The translations under genes were made by a program, and so were the position numbers. Positions 1-8,256 of a stretch of 64,000 nucleotides of DNA are shown piece after piece. Where the stretch lies: contig NZ_JAOXLP010000014.1 in NCBI RefSeq assembly GCF_025791835.1, forward strand, positions 48,570 to 112,569, read 5' to 3'. Origin of the DNA: Roseomonas xinghualingensis. GTDB taxonomy: Bacteria; Pseudomonadota; Alphaproteobacteria; Acetobacterales; Acetobacteraceae. Within the stretch, counting starts at the first letter, position 1, and the number at the start of each line of letters is the position of its first letter. A model generated the notes under the pieces. It was not told the origin of the DNA and ran no database searches. It was given only the letters and a program-made list of their open reading frames with translations.

Positions 1-983
1 TCCATCACGCGGCTCACCACCGCTTTGCGATCGATGGCCAGCGACAGCGCCTGACGCACTCGTGCGTCCTGCAACGGGTTCGGCCCGGAGCCGCCCTGCA
101 CGAAGGGGCTGGGGCTGCGCGCCGTGTCGAATTGCAGGAAGATCAGGCGCGTAGTGGGCGCGGCGGACACACGGATAGAGGAGTTCTGCCGCAGCCGGGC
201 TAGGTCGGCCGTGTTGGGCGCCTCGATCAGGTCGTGGTCACCGGCCAGCAGCCCCGCCATCCGCGGGCCGGCGGCGGTCACAGGGGTGAGGCGCACGGTC
301 GCCCAATGCGGCTTCTGCCCCCAGTAGCCGTCGAAGCGCGCCAACTCGATCGTCCCGCCACGCGCGTAGGAGACGAGGCGGAACGGGCCGGTCCCGATGG
401 CGGCACTGCCCTCGTTGAACTGCTGGGCCGTCGGCCAGGAACCCTGCACGCCACATTGCTGGTTGGCCTGGAAGTCCAGCTTGCCGGGCGGGACGAGCTT
501 GCGCGGGATGATGGCGATATTGCTCAGGTCACGCGGAAGCAATGGCGCCGGAGCGCTGGTAACGACCCGCACCGTCATCGCATCCGGCGTCTCCACACGC
601 TCCAGCCCGCGCGCGTAGCGGGAGAAGGACTGAGTCACCTCCCCTTTGTTGTTGCGGACGCGGCAGAAGCTGGCGACCACATCCTCGGCGGTGAAGGCGC
701 TGCCGTCATGGAAGGTCACGCCCGGCCGCAGGTGGAAGAGCCAGCTCGTGTCGCTCTCCCGCTCCCAGCGGATGGCGAGGCCCGGCTGAAGGGAGAGGTC
801 CGGCGCCGTCTCCATCAGCGAGTTGAAGATGTGGGACTGGAGGGTTGTGTTGGGGGTGAGCCCGTATTGATGCGGATCGGCGGAGGTCGTCTCCCCCGCC
901 ATGGCGATCCGAAGGTTCTGGGCCGCTGCCGGGGTCGACAGTGCGGCCGAGGCGGCGAGCAGGGCAATGGCGAGGCGGCGCAT
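1..983 (-). CDS. ABC transporter substrate-binding protein, family 5 (partial, 3' end outside window)
   Basis: Periplasmic solute-binding protein of the peptide/nickel (SBP_bac_5) class, which captures a ligand for an ABC importer. The ATG at 983-981 is followed by a clear Sec signal peptide (Arg-Arg, hydrophobic core, ending Ala-Ala-Ala-Gln near residue 22). The mature part shows family landmarks: a DPH motif, an FHDGS-AEDV block, and near the window edge DARVRQALSLAIDR. About 327 codons are present; the C-terminal third lies left of base 1. It sits 8 bp downstream of the amidase on the same strand, so it is probably the last visible gene of a GGT-amidase-SBP transcript. It is clearly paralogous to the protein at 30643-32205. 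The ligand cannot be told from sequence; the neighbours suggest an amide or gamma-glutamyl compound, which is inference. Confidence 0.9.
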   Translation of the reverse strand, partial: MRRLAIALLAASAALSTPAAAQNLRIAMAGETTSADPHQYGLTPNTTLQSHIFNSLMETAPDLSLQPGLAIRWERESDTSWLFHLRPGVTFHDGSAFTAEDVVASFCRVRNNKGEVTQSFSRYARGLERVETPDAMTVRVVTSAPAPLLPRDLSNIAIIPRKLVPPGKLDFQANQQCGVQGSWPTAQQFNEGSAAIGTGPFRLVSYARGGTIELARFDGYWGQKPHWATVRLTPVTAAGPRMAGLLAGDHDLIEAPNTADLARLRQNSSIRVSAAPTTRLIFLQFDTARSPSPFVQGGSGPNPLQDARVRQALSLAIDRKAVVSRVM

Positions 984-991
984 GGTTGACC

Positions 992-2491
992 TCAGTCGAA
1001 GCCCAGGAAGCCGGGCATGGTGGAAATAGGGGCCGCCTTGGACAGGGCCGCGATATCCGGCACAGGCCGGGCAAGTTCGGCATCGCCCTCCACCGCGGCC
1101 TCGATCGCGGCCGCCGCCCGCAGCACCAGCGCATCCCCGCCGCGCGGGCCCACGATCTGCAGGCCGAATGGCATGCCCTTCGCATCACGACCGAGCGGGA
1201 TGGAGATGGCCGGATGACCCGTCAGGGTCACGATGTAGGCCATGGAGAGCCAGTGGAAGTAGGTGCGGGTCTTCTGCCCGTCGATCACGGCCGGGAACAG
1301 TTCCGACCAGGGGCGGGGCGAGACCGTGATGGCCGGGGTGATGATCAGGTCCGTCCCGGCCGCGAAGAAGGCCTGCCAGCGCTGGTAGAGCTGTGTCTGC
1401 AGCACCCCTGCCCGCGCCACATCCGCCAGCGAGTAGCCGAGGCCCTCCGCCACATTGGCCCGCACGTTCGGCCCGACCTGATCCGGCGTCTCGGCGACCT
1501 TCTTGCCGTGGCCGGCAACGAAATTCAGAGCGCGCAGCACCTCGAAGGCCTCGTCCGCGCCAGCGCAGTCCGGGGAGGTTTCCTCGACCGAGGCGAAAAG
1601 CGGCTCCAGCGCCGCGACGCGGGCGCGGAATGCCTCGCGGACGGTCCTCTCGACCAGAGCGAGGCCGAAATCCTCCGTGGCGGCGACGCGCAGAGAGGAA
1701 AGATCGAGGGGCGCCAGCGGCGTCCAGCTCTCCGGCAGCCCGCGTACCGGCTTACCCGGGAGGGTATAGGCCAACGGGTCACGGGAATCGTCGCTGGCCA
1801 TGGCTGCCAGCAGCAGTGCCGCATCGGGCGTGTTGCGTGCCATCGGGCCGAGGACCGAGAGGTTTTGCCAGCCCAACAGCCTCCGCTCTGTCGCCACCAG
1901 GCCGGGGCTGGGCCGGAAGCCCACGATGCCGTTGAAGGCCGCCGGGTTGCGCAGCGAGCCGCCCGTGTCGGAGCCCGAGCAGATCGGGAACATCCCCGCC
2001 GCCAGCGCCGCGCCGGAACCGCCGGAGGAGCCGGCTGCCGATCGCGTGGGGTCATGCGGGTTGCCGGTGGCGCCATAAACGGCATTACGCGTGTTGGCGC
2101 CGGCGCCGAATTCGGGTGTGTTGGTCTTGCCCGTGATGATTGCGCCTGCCGCGCGGATGCGGGCCACCGAACCCAGATCAGCCTTCGGCACATTATCCCG
2201 GAAGAGCGGGCTGCCAAATGTGGTCACCAGCCCCTCGGTCTCTTCCAGATCCTTGATGCCGATCGGCAGGCCATGCAGCAGGCCAAGCCTGTCGCCCCGC
2301 ATCACCGCCGCCTCCGCCTCGCGGGCCGCGGCGCGGGCGCGCTCCTCATCCAGGGCGACGACGGCGTTGATCGCCGGGTTCACCGCCGCGATCCGGCCAA
2401 GACAGGATTCCAGCAGTTCCACCGGTGAGAGCTTCCTGGTCCCGATCAGCCTCCGGGCTTCGAGGGCGGTCAGGTCACAAGGCTCGGTCAT
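992..2491 (-). CDS. Amidase (amidase signature family)
   Basis: Hydrolyses an amide bond to a carboxylate and ammonia or amine; cytoplasmic, with no signal peptide. The 499-residue protein has the complete Ser-cisSer-Lys triad of the amidase signature family: Lys80 in IGIKD, Ser155 in AGSSGGSG and Ser179 in GSDTGGSLRNPA. The 75- and 24-residue spacings match those of well-studied members. It is not part of a gatCAB set, and gatB/gatC are absent, so a transamidosome role is unlikely. It lies between gamma-glutamyltransferase (69 bp upstream) and the family 5 binding protein (8 bp downstream), suggesting a catabolic operon for an imported amide or peptide-like compound. The substrate is unknown. 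Confidence 0.93.
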   Translation of the reverse strand: MTEPCDLTALEARRLIGTRKLSPVELLESCLGRIAAVNPAINAVVALDEERARAAAREAEAAVMRGDRLGLLHGLPIGIKDLEETEGLVTTFGSPLFRDNVPKADLGSVARIRAAGAIITGKTNTPEFGAGANTRNAVYGATGNPHDPTRSAAGSSGGSGAALAAGMFPICSGSDTGGSLRNPAAFNGIVGFRPSPGLVATERRLLGWQNLSVLGPMARNTPDAALLLAAMASDDSRDPLAYTLPGKPVRGLPESWTPLAPLDLSSLRVAATEDFGLALVERTVREAFRARVAALEPLFASVEETSPDCAGADEAFEVLRALNFVAGHGKKVAETPDQVGPNVRANVAEGLGYSLADVARAGVLQTQLYQRWQAFFAAGTDLIITPAITVSPRPWSELFPAVIDGQKTRTYFHWLSMAYIVTLTGHPAISIPLGRDAKGMPFGLQIVGPRGGDALVLRAAAAIEAAVEGDAELARPVPDIAALSKAAPISTMPGFLGFD

Positions 2492-2560
2492 CGGCTCTTC
2501 CGGTCTGCAGGTCGATCCAGGGATGGGTCGCGGCCCGCCGGCCGCGACCCGGTGCGTGGG

Positions 2561-4192
2561 CTAGTAGCCCATCGCGCAGCCATCCTTGCGGGGGTCGGAG
2601 CCGCCGACAAGGATGCCGCGCTCGCGATCGATCAGGATCGCCTGTCCACCGCCATGCGGCTTCTTGACGAGCTTCGGCTGGTGGCCAAGGGCGGCCAGCT
2701 GGTCCCGCAGCTCGGGCGGAAGGCCGGTCTCGATCTCCACGTCGCGGTGGTTGGCGCCGACGCTCGGGAAGACGCGGGTCAGGTCCAGCGCCTCCTGCAC
2801 ATCCAGGCCGAACTGGAAGTGATTGGCGAGGAACCAGCTCTGGCCCATCGGCTGGAAATGCCCGCCCATCACGCCGAAGGGCATGATCGCCTTGCCATCC
2901 TTCATCACCATGCCAGGGATGATGGTGTGCATCGGGCGCTTGCGCGGCGCGATGCAGTTCAGATGGCCTTCCTGCAGGCGGAAGCCGAAGCCGCGGTTCT
3001 GCATCATCACGCCCGACTTCTCGGCCAGGATGCCCGAGCCGAAGCCCTCGAACAGCGAGTTGATGAAGGAGCAGGCATTGCCGTCCTTGTCGACGACGGT
3101 CAGGTAGACCGTGTCCTTGTGCTTCTGCCAGTCCACGTCACCGGCCGGCGGCAGCTCCACCATGGTCTTGTCGTCGCTGATCATGCCGCGCAGCTTGGCG
3201 AGGTATTCGTCCGAGAGCAGCCGGTCCAGCGGCACCTCGACCTGCGAGGGATCTGCCAGGAAGGCATCACGGTCGCGATAGACCAGGCGCGCGGCCTCCA
3301 GGTGACGATGCACGCGGGTCGCGGTCAGCGGCCCGCCCGGATCGGGGAAGCCCTCCAGGATGCCCAGCAGCATCAGCACCAGCAGGCCCGAGCCATTGGG
3401 CGGGCACTGGAACACCTCCATGCCGCGCCACTTGCGGGAGATCGGATCGACGAAATTGGCGACGTTCTGCCCCTCGGCGAAATCCTCCTCGGTGTGCAGG
3501 CCGCCGGCGGCGCGCAGCGTGGCCACCATGTCGGCCGCGATCTCACCCGTGTAGAAAGCCTTGGCGCCATGCTTGGCGATGGCCCGCAGCGTCTTGCCCA
3601 GTTCAGGCTGGGTGAAGCGGTCGCCGAACTCATAGGGCTTGCCGTCCTTCAGGAAGCGGCGCGCCGTCTGCGGCTGGATCGACAGCTTGGCGACGCTGTC
3701 CGCCCAGTCCGCCGAGACGCGGGAGGAAACGGCGAAGCCTTCCTCGGCATAGCGGATGGCGGGCTGCAAGATCTGGTCCAGCCCCAGCTTGCCATGCGTC
3801 TTGTTCAGCAGTTCCCAGGCCGAGATGGCACCGGGCACCGTCACGGAATGGACCGAGGTGTTGACCATGGCGGTCAGCCCGGCGGCGCGCAGGGCCTCGG
3901 GCGTGGCGGCGGCCGGAGCCCGGCCGGAGCCGTTGATGGCGATCACGCCGCCCGAGGCTGGGGCATAGAGGCACCAGCAATCGCCACCGATGCCGGTGGA
4001 CTGGGGCTCCACCACGGCCAGGGTCGCGGCGGCCGCAATGGCGCCGTCCAGCGCATTGCCGCCCGCGCGCATGATGTCCAGCGCCGCAAGCGTGGCCGAC
4101 GGCATGGAGGTGGCCGCCATCGCGTTGAGGGCCATGGCCGGGCTACGGCCTGGGAGGTGAAGGTCACGCATCAGCTGGTCCGAAGCCCCCAT
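2561..4192 (-). CDS. ggt: Gamma-glutamyltransferase family protein (Ntn hydrolase)
   Basis: Member of the gamma-glutamyltranspeptidase family, which self-cleaves to expose an N-terminal catalytic threonine and then hydrolyses or transfers gamma-glutamyl groups. The 543-residue protein has the large-subunit features RAGGNALDGAIAAA and STGIGGDCW. The expected cleavage point is Thr361 (KDTVYLTVVD), followed by DGNACSFINS and FGSG. No obvious signal peptide is present, so it is probably a cytosolic, YwrD-like form rather than the classic periplasmic enzyme. It is the first gene of the reverse group that continues into the amidase and the solute-binding protein. The divergent csaA starts 183 bp away. 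A cephalosporin-acylase-like specificity cannot be excluded. Confidence 0.9.
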   Translation of the reverse strand: MGASDQLMRDLHLPGRSPAMALNAMAATSMPSATLAALDIMRAGGNALDGAIAAAATLAVVEPQSTGIGGDCWCLYAPASGGVIAINGSGRAPAAATPEALRAAGLTAMVNTSVHSVTVPGAISAWELLNKTHGKLGLDQILQPAIRYAEEGFAVSSRVSADWADSVAKLSIQPQTARRFLKDGKPYEFGDRFTQPELGKTLRAIAKHGAKAFYTGEIAADMVATLRAAGGLHTEEDFAEGQNVANFVDPISRKWRGMEVFQCPPNGSGLLVLMLLGILEGFPDPGGPLTATRVHRHLEAARLVYRDRDAFLADPSQVEVPLDRLLSDEYLAKLRGMISDDKTMVELPPAGDVDWQKHKDTVYLTVVDKDGNACSFINSLFEGFGSGILAEKSGVMMQNRGFGFRLQEGHLNCIAPRKRPMHTIIPGMVMKDGKAIMPFGVMGGHFQPMGQSWFLANHFQFGLDVQEALDLTRVFPSVGANHRDVEIETGLPPELRDQLAALGHQPKLVKKPHGGGQAILIDRERGILVGGSDPRKDGCAMGY

Positions 4193-4375
4193 GGGTCAGC
4201 GGGCCTGCCGCATATGGCGTGACCCGGCGGATTACATCGCCCCCGCGACACGCGGGCAGCAGGCGAGGAGATACGCCGACGTCTGCACTTGCGGAAGTCC
4301 AGCAGCGCATTTCCGGTGCGGCACTGGCGTTCTGGCCACCTTCCCCCCTGGCGCCTCCTCCGCTATGCGCCGGGA

Positions 4376-4723
4376 ATGGAAGCCGCCTCGCCCGCCACCA
4401 TTGCCGAGTTCGACCGCATCGACATCCGCGTCGGTACGGTGGTGGATGCTCAGCCCTTCCCTGAGGCGCGTAAGCCCGCCATCAAGCTTTGGGTCGATTT
4501 CGGCGAGGGCATCGGCATCCGCCGCTCCTCCGCCCAGGTCACCGTGCATTACACGCCCGAGACCCTGGTCGGCCGGCAGGTGATGGCGGTGGTGAACTTC
4601 GCCCCCCGCCGCATTGGGGGCTTCGAGAGCGAGGTGCTGGTGCTGGGTGTTCCCGATCAGGCGGGAGCCGTGGTGCTGCTGCGCCCGGACCAGGCGGTGC
4701 CGAACGGCGCCCGGATGTATTGA
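4376..4723 (+). CDS. csaA: tRNA-binding domain protein CsaA
   Basis: Small OB-fold protein of the CsaA type (115 residues, usual length about 110), with chaperone-like and tRNA-binding activity described for the family. The ATG at 4376 was chosen because the family begins just before the segment FDRIDIRVGTVV; a longer in-frame extension upstream lacks family similarity. Characteristic stretches seen are DIRVGTVV, KPAIKLWVDFG, SSAQVT, VVNFAPR and the ending NGARMY. It is first in a forward group with gpt 44 bp downstream. Confidence 0.92.
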   Translation: MEAASPATIAEFDRIDIRVGTVVDAQPFPEARKPAIKLWVDFGEGIGIRRSSAQVTVHYTPETLVGRQVMAVVNFAPRRIGGFESEVLVLGVPDQAGAVVLLRPDQAVPNGARMY

Positions 4724-4767
4724 CCCAGGGCTTGCCCCCGCTGGATGCTTTGAAAGGACCGGAGACC

Positions 4768-5268
4768 ATGCCTCCGCGCTACTACACCGTCACCTGGGAT
4801 CAGCTGCACCGCGACGCTAAGGCCCTGGCCTGGCGCCTGGTCGGCAAGGGCCCGGTCAACGGCGGCTTCAAAGGTATAGTCGCCATCACGCGCGGCGGGT
4901 TGATCCCGGCCGCGATCGTGGCGCGAGAGCTGGATTGCCGCCTGATCGAGAGCGTCTCCGTCATCACCTATGACGAAGAGACCAAGGGCGAACCCCGCGT
5001 GGCCAAGCCCCCGGTTGCCGCCGGCGACGGCACGGGCTGGCTGGTGCTGGACGACCTGGTGGATACGGGCACCACGGCCAAGGTGGTTCGCGCCATGCTG
5101 CCGGGTGCCCATTTCGCGACGATCTACGCCAAGCCCGCCGGCAGGCCCCTGGTGGACAGCTTCGTCACCGAGGTGAGCCAGGACACCTGGATTCTCTTTC
5201 CCTGGGACACGGAGCCGCAGTTCGTCGCCCCCATCGCCAAGACGGCGGCGGCCGGCGGAGCCGCCTGA
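4768..5268 (+). CDS. gpt: Xanthine-guanine phosphoribosyltransferase
   Basis: Purine salvage enzyme that converts xanthine or guanine plus PRPP into the nucleotide. The ATG at 4768 follows an AAAGGA/GGAGA-rich leader; reading frame further upstream overlaps csaA and is not family-like. The 166-residue protein carries the PRPP-binding loop VLDDLVDTGTT, the TRGGLIPA segment and a C-terminal WILFPWDTEPQF as in enterobacterial Gpt (152 residues). It lies 44 bp after csaA, probably co-transcribed. Together with the nucleoside hydrolase (28443-29378) and adenine deaminase (32202-33998) it adds to a purine salvage theme, although it is 23 kb away from them. Confidence 0.93.
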   Translation: MPPRYYTVTWDQLHRDAKALAWRLVGKGPVNGGFKGIVAITRGGLIPAAIVARELDCRLIESVSVITYDEETKGEPRVAKPPVAAGDGTGWLVLDDLVDTGTTAKVVRAMLPGAHFATIYAKPAGRPLVDSFVTEVSQDTWILFPWDTEPQFVAPIAKTAAAGGAA

Positions 5269-5375
5269 ACCCAGGAAGCGGCCGAGGAACGGGACGCTGG
5301 CGCAACAGCGTCCCCTCAAAGCATGATTCGTCCCGGGAATCGGCCGCAGGCAGTGGCCGCAGGGGGACAGACATC

Positions 5376-5795
5376 ATGACCGGCACTCCGCGGCCCATCG
5401 CCGCCATCCTGGACAACCGTGCCTTCGGCGTCCTCATGCGCATCGTCATCACCCTGCCCTACTGGGCGAGCGGTCTGGTGAAGCTCTTGGACTTCAACGG
5501 CGCCCAGGCGGAAATGGCGATGTTCAATCTCCAACCGGCAGCGCCAATCGCCATCGCCGTCATCATCACGCAGCTGCCCGGGGCAGCCCTGGTGATTCAT
5601 GGGCGCCACGCCTGGCTCGGCGCCGGGGCACTGGCGGTGTTCACCTTGCTGACCATCCCCTTCGTCCATTCCTTCTGGGCCAAGACCGGGCCCGAGGCGG
5701 TGGCGAGCATGCATGTGGCCGTGGAGCATATCGGCATGTGCGGCGGCCTCGCCCTGGCGGCCATCCAGGCCCATTGGGCGCGGCTGCGCCGTTGA
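5376..5795 (+). CDS. DoxX family membrane protein
   Basis: Inner-membrane protein of 139 residues with about four hydrophobic segments (around residues 17-35, 50-70, 78-98 and 112-132). The start region RNRAFGVL-like followed by RIVITLPYWASGLVKLLDF is typical of the DoxX family, where a conserved G-K/L-L motif ends the first helix. DoxX proteins are linked to redox or thiol stress functions, but the exact role is not settled and nothing in the sequence narrows it here. It is 107 bp downstream of gpt and 4 bp upstream of the PhzF gene, so it is probably translated with the latter. Confidence 0.85.
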   Translation: MTGTPRPIAAILDNRAFGVLMRIVITLPYWASGLVKLLDFNGAQAEMAMFNLQPAAPIAIAVIITQLPGAALVIHGRHAWLGAGALAVFTLLTIPFVHSFWAKTGPEAVASMHVAVEHIGMCGGLALAAIQAHWARLRR

Positions 5796-5799
5796 TCCT

Positions 5800-6642
5800 A
5801 TGACGGTCCTGCGCATCGCCGCCTTTTCCGATGGCCCATCGGGCGGCAATCCGGCCGGGGTGGTGATCGCCCCTACCCTGCCGGAACCCGCCACCATGCA
5901 GGCCATCGCGGCGGAGGTCGGCTATTCCGAGACGGCCTTCGCGGCGCCGGAGGGTGACGGTTGGCGCGTTCGATACTTCGCCCCGGCGATGGAGGTGCCC
6001 TTCTGCGGCCATGCGACCATCGCTTTGGGCGCGGCGCTGGCCCTGCAACAGGGCGATGGGCGCTTTTCGCTGAGACTGAACGAAACCGGGATCACCGTGG
6101 AGGGCTGGCGCGATGGCTCCGGCCTGCGGGCCGCCCTGCAATCACCCGCCACCAGCAGCAGGCCGGCCGGAGGTGACCTGCTCGCGCGGGCGCTCGATCT
6201 CTTCGGCTGGGACAAGGCGGCGCTCGACCCGAGGCTTCCGCCCTCGCTGGCCGAAGCCGGAGCGCGGCACCTCGTCCTGGCGCTGCGGGAGCACGCGGCC
6301 TTGCGGGACATGCGCTACTGCATGGAGGCCGGACGCGCACTGATGGAGGCGGAAGGCATCGTCACCATCGCCCTGGTCCATGCGCTGGCGTCAGACCGCT
6401 TCCACGCCCGCAACGCCTTCGCGATCGCCGGCGTGGCGGAAGATCCGGCCACCGGCGCAGCGGCCGCGGCTTTAGGGGGCCTGCTGCGCGACATTGGCTG
6501 GCCGCATGGAGGGCGGATCGCCATCAGGCAGGGAGACGAGATGGGCATGCCCTCCCGCCTGCTGGCCCAAATTCCCCCAGGACGGGGCGAATCGATCCGC
6601 GTCTCCGGCCAGGCTCGGATCATGGAGGCCGGAGAGGCCTGA
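5800..6642 (+). CDS. PhzF family isomerase/epimerase
   Basis: Protein of 280 residues with the diaminopimelate-epimerase-like two-domain fold of PhzF. Markers are GGNPAGVV near residue 15, the catalytic glutamate Glu44 in YSETAF, RYFAP, FCGHATIA, and in the second half VAEDPATGAAAAALGG. The start at 5800 is the ATG 4 bp after the DoxX stop; the upstream extension would overlap doxX. Despite the name there are no phenazine genes nearby, so this is a PhzF-like isomerase of unknown substrate, as in most genomes. Its 3' end faces the convergent CBS-domain gene 8 bp away. Confidence 0.92.
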   Translation: MTVLRIAAFSDGPSGGNPAGVVIAPTLPEPATMQAIAAEVGYSETAFAAPEGDGWRVRYFAPAMEVPFCGHATIALGAALALQQGDGRFSLRLNETGITVEGWRDGSGLRAALQSPATSSRPAGGDLLARALDLFGWDKAALDPRLPPSLAEAGARHLVLALREHAALRDMRYCMEAGRALMEAEGIVTIALVHALASDRFHARNAFAIAGVAEDPATGAAAAALGGLLRDIGWPHGGRIAIRQGDEMGMPSRLLAQIPPGRGESIRVSGQARIMEAGEA

Positions 6643-6650
6643 GGCAGCCG

Positions 6651-7955
6651 TCAGACCGGCACCGTCTCGTCCTTGGCGACCAGCACCTTGTCCACACGGC
6701 GGCCGTCCATGTCGACGATCTCGAAGCGCCAGCCGCCGAAGACGATGCGGTCGCCTTCCTTCGGCACGCGGCGCAGCAGTGCCAGCATCAGCCCGGCGAC
6801 CGTATGATAGGTGCCGGGCTGCGGTAGCACGGGCAGGTCCAGCCGGGCGCGCAACTCGTCGCTCGGCATCATGCCGTCCAGCAGCAGGCTGCCATCATGG
6901 CGCTCCACCGCCGGCCCGGCGGATGGCAGGGTGGTGGGGGCACCCAGCTCACCCACGATCGCCTCCAGCAGGTCCGCGGCGGTCACCACACCTTCGAAGG
7001 AGCCGTATTCGTCCATCACCAGGGCGAGGCCGAGCGGGTCCTGCCTGATCCGCTCCAGCGCGTCGAGGGCGGAAAGATTATCCGGCAGCACCATGGGCTG
7101 GCGAAGCGCGGCGGCCACGGACAAGGGCTGGCCGGAGAGGATCTGGTCCAGCAGGTCCTTGGCGGCGGCGACGCCCACCACATTGTCCACCCGGCCGTCA
7201 GCCACGACGAAACGGTTCACCGTCTCGCCCTTCAGTTTCTCCGAAACCTCCTCCGGCGTCGCGTTGCGGTCCAGCCAGGCGATCTCGGTGCGCGGCGTCA
7301 TCAGGGCGCGGATAGGCTTGTCCGCAAGGCGGAGGACGCGCTCGATCATGTGGCGCTCCTCGGTCTCCAACGCGCCCGCCTCGGCCCCCTCGGCCACCAC
7401 CGCCTTCACCTCTTCTTCCGTCACGGACTGCTCCACGGCGTGATGGGCACCGAGCAAGCGGAGCACACCAGCCGATGAGGTGGAGAGCACCCAGACGACC
7501 GGCGCGGAGATCCTTGAGAGCGCCGACATGGGCCGGGCGACCAGAGCGGCGATGCGCTCCGGGTTACGCAGGGCGAGCTGCTTCGGAACCAGCTCTCCCA
7601 GGATGAGGGAGAGATAGGTGATCAGCACCACGACGAGGAACAGCGCCACCTCGCCGCCATAGGGCGCGACGCCAGGAATGGAATTCAGCACCGGACCAAG
7701 GGTCGCGGAGAGTCGCGCGCCGCCGAAGGTACCGGCCAGCACGCCGACCAGGGTGATCCCGACCTGCACCGTGGGCAGGAAGCGCTGCGGGTCGTCCGCC
7801 AGCTGCATCGCGACACCGGCACCGGCCGAACCGGAGCGCTCCAACGCGGTAAGCCGGGCTCTGCGGGAGGAGACGATCGCCAGCTCGCTCATCGCGAAGA
7901 CGCCGTTCAGCAGCACCAGCAGGATGATGATGCCGATTTCCAGTAGCGCCGACAT
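6651..7955 (-). CDS. CNNM/CorC-type membrane protein (DUF21-CBS-CorC_HlyC)
   Basis: Protein of 434 residues in the hemolysin-C/CNNM family, associated with Mg2+/Co2+ transport or resistance. Order of parts: an N-terminal DUF21 membrane domain (about 1-190, with hydrophobic segments near 5-25, 60-82 and 95-120), two CBS domains (about 205-330, including RALMTPRTEIAWLD), and a C-terminal CorC/HlyC domain (about 345-430, with GTYHTVAGLML). Despite the historical name a toxin role is not indicated. It is transcribed away from the NdvB-like gene, with about 300 bp between their starts. Confidence 0.92.
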   Translation of the reverse strand: MSALLEIGIIILLVLLNGVFAMSELAIVSSRRARLTALERSGSAGAGVAMQLADDPQRFLPTVQVGITLVGVLAGTFGGARLSATLGPVLNSIPGVAPYGGEVALFLVVVLITYLSLILGELVPKQLALRNPERIAALVARPMSALSRISAPVVWVLSTSSAGVLRLLGAHHAVEQSVTEEEVKAVVAEGAEAGALETEERHMIERVLRLADKPIRALMTPRTEIAWLDRNATPEEVSEKLKGETVNRFVVADGRVDNVVGVAAAKDLLDQILSGQPLSVAAALRQPMVLPDNLSALDALERIRQDPLGLALVMDEYGSFEGVVTAADLLEAIVGELGAPTTLPSAGPAVERHDGSLLLDGMMPSDELRARLDLPVLPQPGTYHTVAGLMLALLRRVPKEGDRIVFGGWRFEIVDMDGRRVDKVLVAKDETVPV

Positions 7956-8256
7956 GGTGAAGAGCGGATTCCTTCTGTTCTGCCCGGCGGAAGCGCCATG
8001 GGCTCGGGCCCCTTACATAGGGCCTTGCGCCCATATTGGCTAAGCGCCTCCGCAGAACTGGCCAAGGCAACTCACCTGGCTGACGTAACCTGCTTCAACC
8101 AACCTCTTAGGTTGCGCCGCAATATTGCCCCCTTTGGGCCGGAAGGACGCCGCAGCGTCGGGTCTTCATGCAAGGAAGCGCAGATGGCGCCCAGACCATG
8201 CCAGTCCGGATCGGCCGGGCGGTGGTCGGGAGCCTCGCGCCGGAGCCCTGCACGCG
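7956..8256. other. Divergent intergenic region
   Basis: This 301-bp stretch separates the starts of the CBS-domain protein and the NdvB-like synthase and must hold promoters for both. An open frame with a TTG at 8125 runs into the synthase, but its encoded sequence does not look like the start of that protein. No clear palindrome or recognisable operator was seen. Confidence 0.5.

Noticed and set aside
5800..6642. Phenazine biosynthesis gene
   Set aside because: PhzF-like isomerases occur widely without phenazine pathways and no other phz genes are nearby.
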